A stretch of 64,000 nucleotides of DNA, taken from positions 1-64,000 of the forward strand of contig JAADHV010000128.1 of the NCBI GenBank assembly GCA_013151635.1, written 5' to 3'. Origin of the DNA: Deltaproteobacteria bacterium. GTDB lineage: Bacteria > Desulfobacterota > Desulfobacteria > Desulfobacterales > Desulfobacteraceae. The translations under genes were made by a program, and so were the position numbers. Of this stretch, positions 46,923-53,879 are shown one piece after another; position 1 is the first letter of the stretch; every line of letters begins with the position of its first letter. The notes beneath the pieces are model-generated. The model was not told where the DNA came from. It was given only the letters and a program-made list of their open reading frames with translations, and made no database searches.

Positions 46923-47112
46923 TATTTTGCCTCCTTGAAATTAGATTTTCAACTTTCGGGTTCCGTCAAGAACAGCCCAAAAAACATGTTAGAATATCCA
47001 GCTTCGACATGAACACAATTCGTATCGTCTAATCGCAGCAGGAAGCCTTTCCAGCATAAAAACCGAAAGTTGGGTCAGGTTTTAATACTGTAACGGATTT
47101 AGTGGCCAAAAG

Positions 47113-47469
47113 TTACATGTCCGGTACAAAAATACAGTTTTCAGAGCCGAAATCATCTTTTTCTTTGAGCGGACAGGGCGGCAGGAATATTTTGCCATCG
47201 ACAATATAAAAATAGGCAAACTCGGTATTTGAAGGCACCATTACCCGCCACGTCCGTGAATCAGCCTTCTCGGCCGGATGAAGTTTGTACCCGTCTTTTG
47301 AACAGGCAAATTGAACAATGCGGGCATCTTGTTTTTGCAGGTAAAAGTATAGTTTATTATCTTTGACACGGTAATAGTGGCTTGCACATCCGGTCAGGCT
47401 GGCTATCAGTATTAATATGACAGGGATAAACAGCATTGCCCATCCATGAACGGCCTTAAATTGTTTCAT
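47113..47469 (-). CDS. Small lipoprotein of the ECF sigma operon
   Basis: A 118-residue protein with a lipoprotein signal (FIPVILILIASLTGCASH: lipobox LTGC), so it should be anchored in a membrane facing the periplasm. The mature part is a beta-rich domain of ~90 residues (NKLYFYLQKQDARIVQFACSKDGYKLHPAEK...WRVMVPSNTEFAYFYIVDGKIF). Its end, DDFGSENCIFVPDM, closely resembles the end of the upstream anti-sigma-like protein (DDFGGENSIF). This suggests a second glycogen-binding-like E-set domain. The ATG overlaps the upstream stop (ATGA). Function inferred only from context. Confidence 0.78.
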   Translation of the reverse strand: MKQFKAVHGWAMLFIPVILILIASLTGCASHYYRVKDNKLYFYLQKQDARIVQFACSKDGYKLHPAEKADSRTWRVMVPSNTEFAYFYIVDGKIFLPPCPLKEKDDFGSENCIFVPDM

Positions 47470-48032
47470 ATTCTTTGTGCCGCGTAAAAAATAGAATTCT
47501 CTCCGCCAAAATCGTCTCGCTCACGGGCGGGCATGGTTGGATCAGCAAAAGAATAGCGGTTGTCCAGAATATAAACGAATCGCTGTTCTCCTTGGGTTAG
47601 ATTCAGATAAATCTCCCAATACCCGCTATCATCGATTTTGTTCATTGGGATGCGTTTCCAGTCTGTAAAAGTGCCTGTAATCTCAACCTGGCTGACATCC
47701 GGTTTAAAAATGACAAACCGCTCGGTTATCAGGCCAGGTGCCGGATGAGGGGTGTAAATTAAAAGAAGAACTATAAGTGCTGCAAGAGCTGAGGCGACAA
47801 TGCCCATTGGCTGAAAAAATGGTTTGAAAAATTTCTTCCAGTCAAAGCGTGGTCCGGTATCAAGTACAGGAAGACGTTCTACGACTTCTGAACGGATGAG
47901 TTTCTCCTGCTGTAAAAGGCCCATGGTTTCATCTGAAAAAAAAATATCCGCCCTGATTTTTTCAATAAACGCAATCTTATCATCCAAAGTCATCTCATCA
48001 TCAATGTACATGCTTATTATTTCATTCATCAT
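47466..48032 (-). CDS. Anti-sigma-factor-like membrane protein with glycogen-binding (CBM48/AMPK-type) domain
   Basis: A 188-residue protein. The N-terminal ~70 residues (IISMYIDDEMTLDDKIAFIEKIRADIFFSDE) look like an anti-sigma cytoplasmic domain, without the HxxxCxxC zinc motif. One membrane helix follows (IVASALAALIVLLLIYTP). Residues ~100-188 form an early-set/AMPK-glycogen-binding-like domain (VSQVEITGTFTDWKRIPMNKIDDSGYWEIYLNLTQGEQRFVYILD). The natural reading is a transmembrane anti-sigma factor whose outer domain senses a polysaccharide or a partner protein. The start overlaps the sigma gene's 3' end by 11 bases. Role inferred from architecture and operon. Confidence 0.8.
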   Translation of the reverse strand: MMNEIISMYIDDEMTLDDKIAFIEKIRADIFFSDETMGLLQQEKLIRSEVVERLPVLDTGPRFDWKKFFKPFFQPMGIVASALAALIVLLLIYTPHPAPGLITERFVIFKPDVSQVEITGTFTDWKRIPMNKIDDSGYWEIYLNLTQGEQRFVYILDNRYSFADPTMPARERDDFGGENSIFYAAQRI

Positions 48033-48507
48033 TTTTCTCCATTTTGAGAATTTTTTTAAGCCTGATACGCGCCCTGTGGACCTTAACTTTTACATTAGCC
48101 TCACTGATACCCGCGACAGCGGCAATTTCACGATAGGTCATATTGCTGCTTACCGTTAAAGCAAGGATATCCCTTTCTGTTTTTTCTAATTGTTGCATGG
48201 CTGCCAGAACATTTCTGTAATCCTCCCGGATCAACATCTGCTTTTCCAGATCAGGGGGTTGATCATCGATAAGCTCACGATAGTCTTTTCTTTGCGTTCT
48301 CTTTCGGACGTCGTCCAGAACCGCATTCCTGGCAATCGTATAGAGCAAAGACGGGTTAAGGGGCTTACCTGCGTAACGCTCCAGAAAACGCGTGAAACTT
48401 TCCTGCATTATATCACAAGCCAGTTGGTAGTCGCCAGACAGACGTATCAGATATCCGAACAGCTTGTCCTTGTGGGCGCGGTAAAATGAACTATAGGTTT
48501 CCTTCAT
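48022..48507 (-). CDS. ECF-type RNA polymerase sigma factor
   Basis: A 161-residue sigma-70 family protein with only regions 2 and 4. Region 2: KLFGYLIRLSGDYQLACDIMQESFTRFLERYAG and LYTIARNAVLDDVRKRTQRKD. Region 4: LALTVSSNMTYREIAAVAGISEANVKVKVHRARIRLKKIL, a classic helix-turn-helix. It heads a three-gene overlapping operon with an anti-sigma-like membrane protein and a lipoprotein. Likely autoregulated, though I could not identify its promoter. The gene lies between the two tRNA-Met copies. Confidence 0.93.
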   Translation of the reverse strand: MKETYSSFYRAHKDKLFGYLIRLSGDYQLACDIMQESFTRFLERYAGKPLNPSLLYTIARNAVLDDVRKRTQRKDYRELIDDQPPDLEKQMLIREDYRNVLAAMQQLEKTERDILALTVSSNMTYREIAAVAGISEANVKVKVHRARIRLKKILKMEKNDE

Positions 48508-48734
48508 ATCTATATAACGAACAACTCCCCGAACCGTTACAATTTTTTTTTGCCTGTCCCCTGAAAGAGAGCTTGAAAGATTGCCGTGAATGCTATATTG
48601 AGATGGATTGGCTGCTTATATACGGTACCGGGAAAAGTTAACTCTGTCTTGTCAGAAATGGAAAAGCCGGCATGAAATAATATCCTAAGCCGGTAACCAT
48701 GGGATCACCATGAATACCGGCCGTTGTAAATCCG

Positions 48735-48811
48735 TGGTAGCGACGCAGGGACTTGAACCCCGGACTCTGCGGATATGAGCCGCATGCTCTGACCAACTGA
48801 GCTACGTCGCC
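48735..48811 (-). tRNA. tRNA-Met (anticodon CAT), elongator type
   Basis: A complete cloverleaf on the minus strand: acceptor GGCGACG pairs with CGTCGCT (one G-U), D arm GCTC...GAGC, anticodon stem TGCGG/CCGCA around CTCATAT, T arm CGGGG TTCAAGT CCCTG, and an encoded ACCA end. The start GGCGACGTAGCTCAGTTGG resembles elongator tRNA-Met more than initiator or lysidine tRNA-Ile2. A decayed copy lies at 45825-45893. Confidence 0.93.
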
Positions 48812-48866
48812 AAAAAACCCAGAGAAGGTATCATAAATATATTTAAATTGTCAATATTTAATTTTA

Positions 48867-50372
48867 TCAGGGTTGTTTTTTTGCTTTTTCAAAATTAATG
48901 ACTTTAATGGTAAAATTCTGTAATTTTTCAGGGAGATTGGAAAAGACAACCATAAAAGGAATATTAGAGCCTGGTTTTATATTGACATTTGAGTTATGGT
49001 TCCCCGCTTTTACTGCAAGAAGCTTGTTAATATCTGCAATATTTCCTGTTTTGAGCATTTCTTCTGTTATGATATTCCCGCAAAAGGCATTTTTTGTTTT
49101 TGCTTTGACTTTGCCTTTTGTGATCAATGCCCCCCGGATTTCAATATGGCTTAATGCGATATTCGAAGGATTTTCCACCCTTCCTGTAATGACAAAGAGG
49201 GTGCCTGCCGTTGAGTTGGTAACAAATCTTCCGTTTACACTTTTCTGATTTGGGACAGGTTTGACTTTTGATGGTTCAGGTTGGGCTTTTTTAAGGTATT
49301 GTTCAATAACAGGGATTTTAATATCAGATAGATACGGTATTTTATATCCGGTCATGATGCTGGCAATATAGGCACCTGCAATCAGGAGGAATATAAGCAG
49401 TAAAATAAGGACAGGCGTCCCGACAACGGTTTTCTTTTTTTTCCTTCTTCTCCTGGCCCCTGAAGTTTTTTTCATGACAGGTCTGGATTCTTGAACCCGG
49501 GGTGTTTCGTCTTTTGGTGTTTCATCTTTTTTTATGGTTTCTTCGTCAAGGGAACCATCTTCGGGTTCCGGTTCTGTTTCCTGTTCTAAAATTTCATCAT
49601 ATTTTGAAAATTCATCTTCCGGTGTTATTACCGGGGGGGTCTCTTCCTGTTTGTCTTCTTCAAGGGACAATGAGAGGTCGTCATCATCAGGCCGGGTTTC
49701 TATTTCAAGGTGGGCATCCTCAAGTTCTTCTTCAATTTCTGGAGTTTTTGTTTCAAAATCTTCTTCAACATCAAATTCAAGCTCAAATTCATCTTCCGTC
49801 TCTATCGAGTCTTCGTGAAGATTTAAGTCCTGTGCTTTTGAATCCATGTCCTGGATGTCAGGTTCTTTTTCCATTTCAAGGTCAGGCTCATCTTCTTCAA
49901 TATCAAATGAGCCGGTTTCGTCATCAATAGGTTCAAATTCTATGCTGTCTAAATTTTCTTCCGGGGTGTCGTCAAATTCTAAAGGATTTTCTTCCAGTTC
50001 AAGTTCCTGTGGTTCGGCATCTTCGTCGATTTCAAATTCACTTTCTTCAAAGGAAAAGTCTTCATCAACTTCAAGGTCTGCCTCCCCAGGGTCAAGGTCT
50101 GTATCATCTATCTCAAAATCAGAATCTTCGAGTTCAAGGTTGGAATCTTCCATTTCAAAAGGGGAGGGCTCTTCAAGAATTTTTTCGTCATCTGTCTCCA
50201 ATTCAAGATTGAGACCTGGTGATTTTTCAGGTTTTTGCTTTGATTCCCCTGGCAATGGATATACTGTGAAAACATTTTTACAAACGCTGCAGCGGCACTT
50301 TGAACCGTCTTCTTTGATAAGAAAATTATCAAGGTTGAAGCTTGTTGAACACTTATTACAGGTAATAATCAT
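48867..50372 (-). CDS. MJ0042-type zinc-ribbon, acidic, single-pass membrane protein (DUF3426-like)
   Basis: A 501-residue protein. The N-terminus is an MJ0042 zinc finger (MIITCNKCSTSFNLDNFL...KCRCSVCKNVFTVYP). Residues ~45-290 are a highly acidic, Glu/Asp-rich, repetitive and probably disordered stretch (many LELEDSDFEIDD-like units). A basic patch (KKTSGARRRRKKKK) precedes one membrane helix (VLILLLIFLLIAGAYIASI). The last ~140 residues form a DUF3426-like beta domain (TLFVITGRVENPSNIALSHIEIRGALI). Such proteins are common in delta-type proteobacteria; function unknown. The antisense serine-rich ORFs here are shadows of the acidic codons. Confidence 0.85.
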   Translation of the reverse strand: MIITCNKCSTSFNLDNFLIKEDGSKCRCSVCKNVFTVYPLPGESKQKPEKSPGLNLELETDDEKILEEPSPFEMEDSNLELEDSDFEIDDTDLDPGEADLEVDEDFSFEESEFEIDEDAEPQELELEENPLEFDDTPEENLDSIEFEPIDDETGSFDIEEDEPDLEMEKEPDIQDMDSKAQDLNLHEDSIETEDEFELEFDVEEDFETKTPEIEEELEDAHLEIETRPDDDDLSLSLEEDKQEETPPVITPEDEFSKYDEILEQETEPEPEDGSLDEETIKKDETPKDETPRVQESRPVMKKTSGARRRRKKKKTVVGTPVLILLLIFLLIAGAYIASIMTGYKIPYLSDIKIPVIEQYLKKAQPEPSKVKPVPNQKSVNGRFVTNSTAGTLFVITGRVENPSNIALSHIEIRGALITKGKVKAKTKNAFCGNIITEEMLKTGNIADINKLLAVKAGNHNSNVNIKPGSNIPFMVVFSNLPEKLQNFTIKVINFEKAKKQP

Positions 50373-50388
50373 TAGATTCCCCTTATTC

Positions 50389-50904
50389 CTATAGTTTCAG
50401 GTCATAGATGGCTGGAAGGTTTCTATATTTTTCATTATAGTCCAGTCCATATCCGACAATAAACCCTTTTTCAAGTGAAAAACATGAATAATCAACATCA
50501 ATTTCTACCTCACGTCGCTCATGTTTGTCAATTAAAGAGCAAATTTTAACGGAGCCGGGGTTTAATAAGTTTATAAATTCAACTATTTTTAAAAGTGTAT
50601 TCCCTGTGTCCACAATATCTTCTACCAGCAGAACGTCCCTGTTTTCAAGCTCCAGGTCAGGCTGCTTGGTAAAAATGATCCGGCCTGTTGAAGACGTCCC
50701 TTCATAGGAAGACGCACCCACAAGATCAATTTCATGATCAATGGAAATCTGCCTTGTAAGATCTGACAGGAAAATAAATGATCCTTTCAGCACACCCACA
50801 AGAACAAGATCTTTTGTTTTATAGTCATGGGATATGTGTTGTCCTACATTTTTTATCTGCTTTTTTATCTCTTGCTCTGAGATTAAGGGGATAAATTCAG
50901 GCAT
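50389..50904 (-). CDS. hpt: Hypoxanthine phosphoribosyltransferase
   Basis: Purine salvage: hypoxanthine or guanine plus PRPP gives IMP or GMP. The PRPP-binding loop is VLLVEDIVDTGNTLLKI, the pyrophosphate region LVGVLKGSFIFLSDL, and the C-terminal base-binding FIVGYGLDYNEKYRNLPAIY. A 171-residue length is typical of bacterial Hpt. It lies between a cbpA-like gene and the zinc-ribbon gene with short gaps, all on the minus strand. Confidence 0.95.
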   Translation of the reverse strand: MPEFIPLISEQEIKKQIKNVGQHISHDYKTKDLVLVGVLKGSFIFLSDLTRQISIDHEIDLVGASSYEGTSSTGRIIFTKQPDLELENRDVLLVEDIVDTGNTLLKIVEFINLLNPGSVKICSLIDKHERREVEIDVDYSCFSLEKGFIVGYGLDYNEKYRNLPAIYDLKL

Positions 50905-50912
50905 AATATGGT

Positions 50913-51860
50913 TTATAATCCTGTTCCTTCAAGTTGTTGAATAAGCTTTTTTTGTTTTGCTGTAAGCTTTCTGGGCATGGTTATATTAATCACAACAAAG
51001 AGATCTCCGCAACCATTTCCTTTCATTTGGGGAATCCCCCGCCCTGGTATGCGCATTTTTGACTTTGGATTCGTTCCGGCAGGAAGCTTAAGGTTTATGG
51101 TCGTCTTGTCAGGTGTTATAATTTCTATTGTGTCTCCTAAGAGTGCCTGGGTGAGTTTGACCTGTTTTGACAGCAGTATGTCATTCCCGTCAATGGTATA
51201 CCCGTTTGAAGGGATGGGTCTGGATTTAATGTACAGGTTGCCGGGAGGGCCTCCATTGGGGCTTATTTCACCTTTCCCGGCAAGCCTGATCTTTTTGCCC
51301 CGGATTAACCCCCTGGGGATTTTTACCTCTATGGCTTTAGCCGCGCCGCCCTGGTTGATGGTAATTGTCTTGGTGGTGCCGTTGATAATTTCATGGATGG
51401 TTAAAGGAATTTCATATTCAATATCTTTACCCTTCATCTGAGGTTGCTGCTGCCCAAAACTTCCTCCTCCCATATTGTGAAAAAACGGGTTCCCACCCAT
51501 CCCTGAAAAGCCGCCTTGTTGCCGTCCCCTGCCAAAGGCTGAAGAAAATCCCCCGCCCCGGGATCCGCCAAACCCGAATTCTTTTAAAATATCCCCCATA
51601 TCAAAGTTCCTGAAAATATCTTCCTGTGAGAATCTTTGTTGAAAATCTGCTGATCCATAGGTGTCGTATTGGTTCCTTTTTTCAGGATCACTTAAAACAG
51701 CATATGCCTCACTGATTTTTTTAAATTTATCTTCCAGCAGTTTATCACCCTTTGTTTTGTCGGGATGATATTTTAAGGCAAGCTTCCGGTATGCTTTTTT
51801 TATTTCGGATGCACCGGCTTTTTTATCAATACCTAAAATTTTATAGTAATCATCGGCCAT
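50913..51860 (-). CDS. DnaJ-class co-chaperone without zinc finger (CbpA-like)
   Basis: Class B Hsp40 of 315 residues that stimulates DnaK. The J-domain carries HPD in [14 protein letters not shown], followed by a Gly/Phe-rich linker ([23 protein letters not shown]) and two C-terminal beta-barrel substrate domains ([46 protein letters not shown]). The four CxxCxGxG zinc repeats of DnaJ are absent, so it is CbpA/DjlA-like rather than DnaJ itself. It is followed by hpt after eight bases. No dnaK nearby. Confidence 0.93.
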   Translation of the reverse strand: MADDYYKILGIDKKAGASEIKKAYRKLALKYHPDKTKGDKLLEDKFKKISEAYAVLSDPEKRNQYDTYGSADFQQRFSQEDIFRNFDMGDILKEFGFGGSRGGGFSSAFGRGRQQGGFSGMGGNPFFHNMGGGSFGQQQPQMKGKDIEYEIPLTIHEIINGTTKTITINQGGAAKAIEVKIPRGLIRGKKIRLAGKGEISPNGGPPGNLYIKSRPIPSNGYTIDGNDILLSKQVKLTQALLGDTIEIITPDKTTINLKLPAGTNPKSKMRIPGRGIPQMKGNGCGDLFVVINITMPRKLTAKQKKLIQQLEGTGL

Positions 51861-51936
51861 GTATCAATCCTTTGGTTATTTAATTCAATTATTTTAATTA
51901 TTTATGTTTATTATAGTAAGGTTTATTTTTTTTGAG

Positions 51937-53823
51937 TCAAGCCCTCCGGCCATTACGCCGGAATGCAGAAATTCCAACCATTAACACAGATATGGCAGCA
52001 GGGGTCATCCCCTCTATCCTGGATGCCTGCCCCAAGGATTTAGGAAGGATCCTGGCTAGCTTTTCTTTTAGTTCATTTGAAAGGCCGTGGACTCTGGAAT
52101 AATTAAAATTTTCCGGGATGTTTATTTTTTCCAGGTCCTGGTATTTTTTTATTTCATTTACCTGGCGCTGGATATACCCTTCGTATTTTATCTCTATTTC
52201 AACCTGCTGCTCGGCCCTTTCCAGAACAGGTTCAGGCGGCGGGCAGATTTCCTTTAAAGATTGATAATCAAGCTGTGCCCTTTTTAAAAGCTGCTCAAGT
52301 TTAACACCGTTGGTTATTTGAGCCGTGCCTTTGGCCTGCAAAAATTCATTAATCTTTTTAGTGGGCTTTACAACAGCTTTTTTAACCCGCTGGATTTCTT
52401 TTCGGGTCTGGTCCTGTATTTCTCTGCATAATCTTAAAGTGTCGTCATCCACAAGCCCAAGCTCATTCCCAATCCGGGATAATCTTAAATCAGCATTGTC
52501 TTCTCTTAACAACAGCCTGTATTCAGCCCTGGAGGTAAACATCCGGTAAGGTTCCTTTGTTCCCCTTGTTACAAGATCATCCACCATAACGCCCATATAA
52601 GCCTGGGAGCGATCAAGCATAAACGGTTCTTTTTCCTGGACAGCCAGGGCAGCGTTAATACCTGCCCACAGGCCCTGTGCTCCTGCTTCTTCATATCCTG
52701 ATGTGCCGTTGACCTGGCCGGCTAAAAAAAGTCCTTTAATCCTTTTTGTTTCAAGGGAGGAGGATAATTCCAGAGGATTTACATAATCATATTCAATTGC
52801 ATAGGCAGGTCTCATGATCTTGGCTGCTTCAAGGCCTTTGACTGACCTGACAACTTTGTACTGGATTTCCAGAGGCAGGCTGTTCCCAAGTCCTGATGCA
52901 TAAATTTCTTTTGAGTTAATGCCTTCATATTCAAGTATGACATGATGGCTGTCCCTGTCCGGAAATTTAACGATTTTATCCTCAAATGAGGGGCAATATC
53001 TTGCAGACCTGCCTTTAATATGGCCGCCATAAAGTGCTGAATATTTAAGGTTCTGCCTGACAATTTCATGGGTTTTTTTATTTGTGCCGCCCATAAAACT
53101 TGGCAGCATGGGATTGGAAATTTGACTTGTTGAAAAAGAGAATGGTTTCGGCCTGTTTTCTGAGTTATGAATATTGAATTTGGAAAAATCAATCGTGTCT
53201 GCATGGAGCCGCGGCGGGGTGCCTGTTTTCATCCTTCCCATGTTAAACCCGAGTGCTGCAAGATTTTTTGCAAGCCTGATTGATGAAAATTCCCCGGCCC
53301 TTCCAGCCTCAAGTTTTGATGCCCCTATGTGGACTATACCTTTAAGAAATGTTCCCGTTGCAATGACGATGGCCTGTGTTGAGTATTCAAAGCCTGTATG
53401 GTCAACAATCCCTTTGACTTTATTTTGTTCAAGTACAAGATCCCGGGCCATTGCCTGTTTTAAATCCAGGTTTTTTGTTTTTTCAATGGCTGCTTTCATG
53501 TTTTTTGAATACAATGCTTTATCGTTTTGTGTTCTGGTTGAATGAACAGCAGGGCCTTTCCTGGTATTTAGTGTTCTGTATTGAATGGCAGAGGAATCAG
53601 TGATCTTTGCCATTTGACCGCCAAGGGCATCAATTTCCTTGACAAGCTGTCCTTTTGCCATGCCGCCTATGGAAGGGCTGCATGGCATGGATGCAATTTT
53701 ATCCATGTCAATGGTCAAAAGCAGGGTATTGCAGCCCATGCGAGCAGAAGCAATGGCTGCTTCACACCCGGCATGGCCCGCACCGATAACAATGACATCA
53801 TATTCTTTATAATTAAAATTCAT
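51937..53823 (-). CDS. mnmG: tRNA uridine-5-carboxymethylaminomethyl modification enzyme MnmG (GidA)
   Basis: FAD-dependent partner of MnmE that modifies the wobble uridine of several tRNAs. The Rossmann FAD motif VIVIGAGHAGCEAAIASARMG follows the start, with SCPSIGG-type block MPCSPSIGGMAKGQLVKEIDALGG, RMKTGTPPRL, the second nucleotide block GLFLAGQVNGTSGYEEAGAQG and TSRAEYRLLLREDNAD. Length 628 is standard. No mnmE in the window. Its promoter has TTGACC and TATATT 17 bases apart, so close to the ATG that the mRNA may be nearly leaderless. A degraded copy of this start region lies at 56494-56572. Confidence 0.97.
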   Translation of the reverse strand: MNFNYKEYDVIVIGAGHAGCEAAIASARMGCNTLLLTIDMDKIASMPCSPSIGGMAKGQLVKEIDALGGQMAKITDSSAIQYRTLNTRKGPAVHSTRTQNDKALYSKNMKAAIEKTKNLDLKQAMARDLVLEQNKVKGIVDHTGFEYSTQAIVIATGTFLKGIVHIGASKLEAGRAGEFSSIRLAKNLAALGFNMGRMKTGTPPRLHADTIDFSKFNIHNSENRPKPFSFSTSQISNPMLPSFMGGTNKKTHEIVRQNLKYSALYGGHIKGRSARYCPSFEDKIVKFPDRDSHHVILEYEGINSKEIYASGLGNSLPLEIQYKVVRSVKGLEAAKIMRPAYAIEYDYVNPLELSSSLETKRIKGLFLAGQVNGTSGYEEAGAQGLWAGINAALAVQEKEPFMLDRSQAYMGVMVDDLVTRGTKEPYRMFTSRAEYRLLLREDNADLRLSRIGNELGLVDDDTLRLCREIQDQTRKEIQRVKKAVVKPTKKINEFLQAKGTAQITNGVKLEQLLKRAQLDYQSLKEICPPPEPVLERAEQQVEIEIKYEGYIQRQVNEIKKYQDLEKINIPENFNYSRVHGLSNELKEKLARILPKSLGQASRIEGMTPAAISVLMVGISAFRRNGRRA

Positions 53824-53879
53824 AACCTGTTAATATATAATTGCTTGAGGGTTTGGTCAATAAGGTGATTTGAAAAATC
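53803..53879. repeat. Direct repeat, copy A: mnmG start and promoter region
   Basis: About 77 bases holding the first mnmG codons and its promoter. They recur at 56494-56572 in the same orientation with only a handful of changes and two one-base or two-base gaps. The two copies flank the PEP-synthase-like gene. Confidence 0.85.
53832..53860 (-). promoter_or_regulatory. mnmG sigma-70 promoter
   Basis: On the minus strand TTGACC (53855-53860) and TATATT (53832-53837) are separated by exactly 17 bases. Eight bases then lead to the ATG, so transcription would begin at or just before the start codon. Confidence 0.65.

Noticed and set aside
49502-50394. Serine-rich and His/Leu-rich ORFs on the plus strand
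   Set aside because: They are antisense to the Glu/Asp-rich codons of the zinc-ribbon gene and have no ribosome sites or family features.
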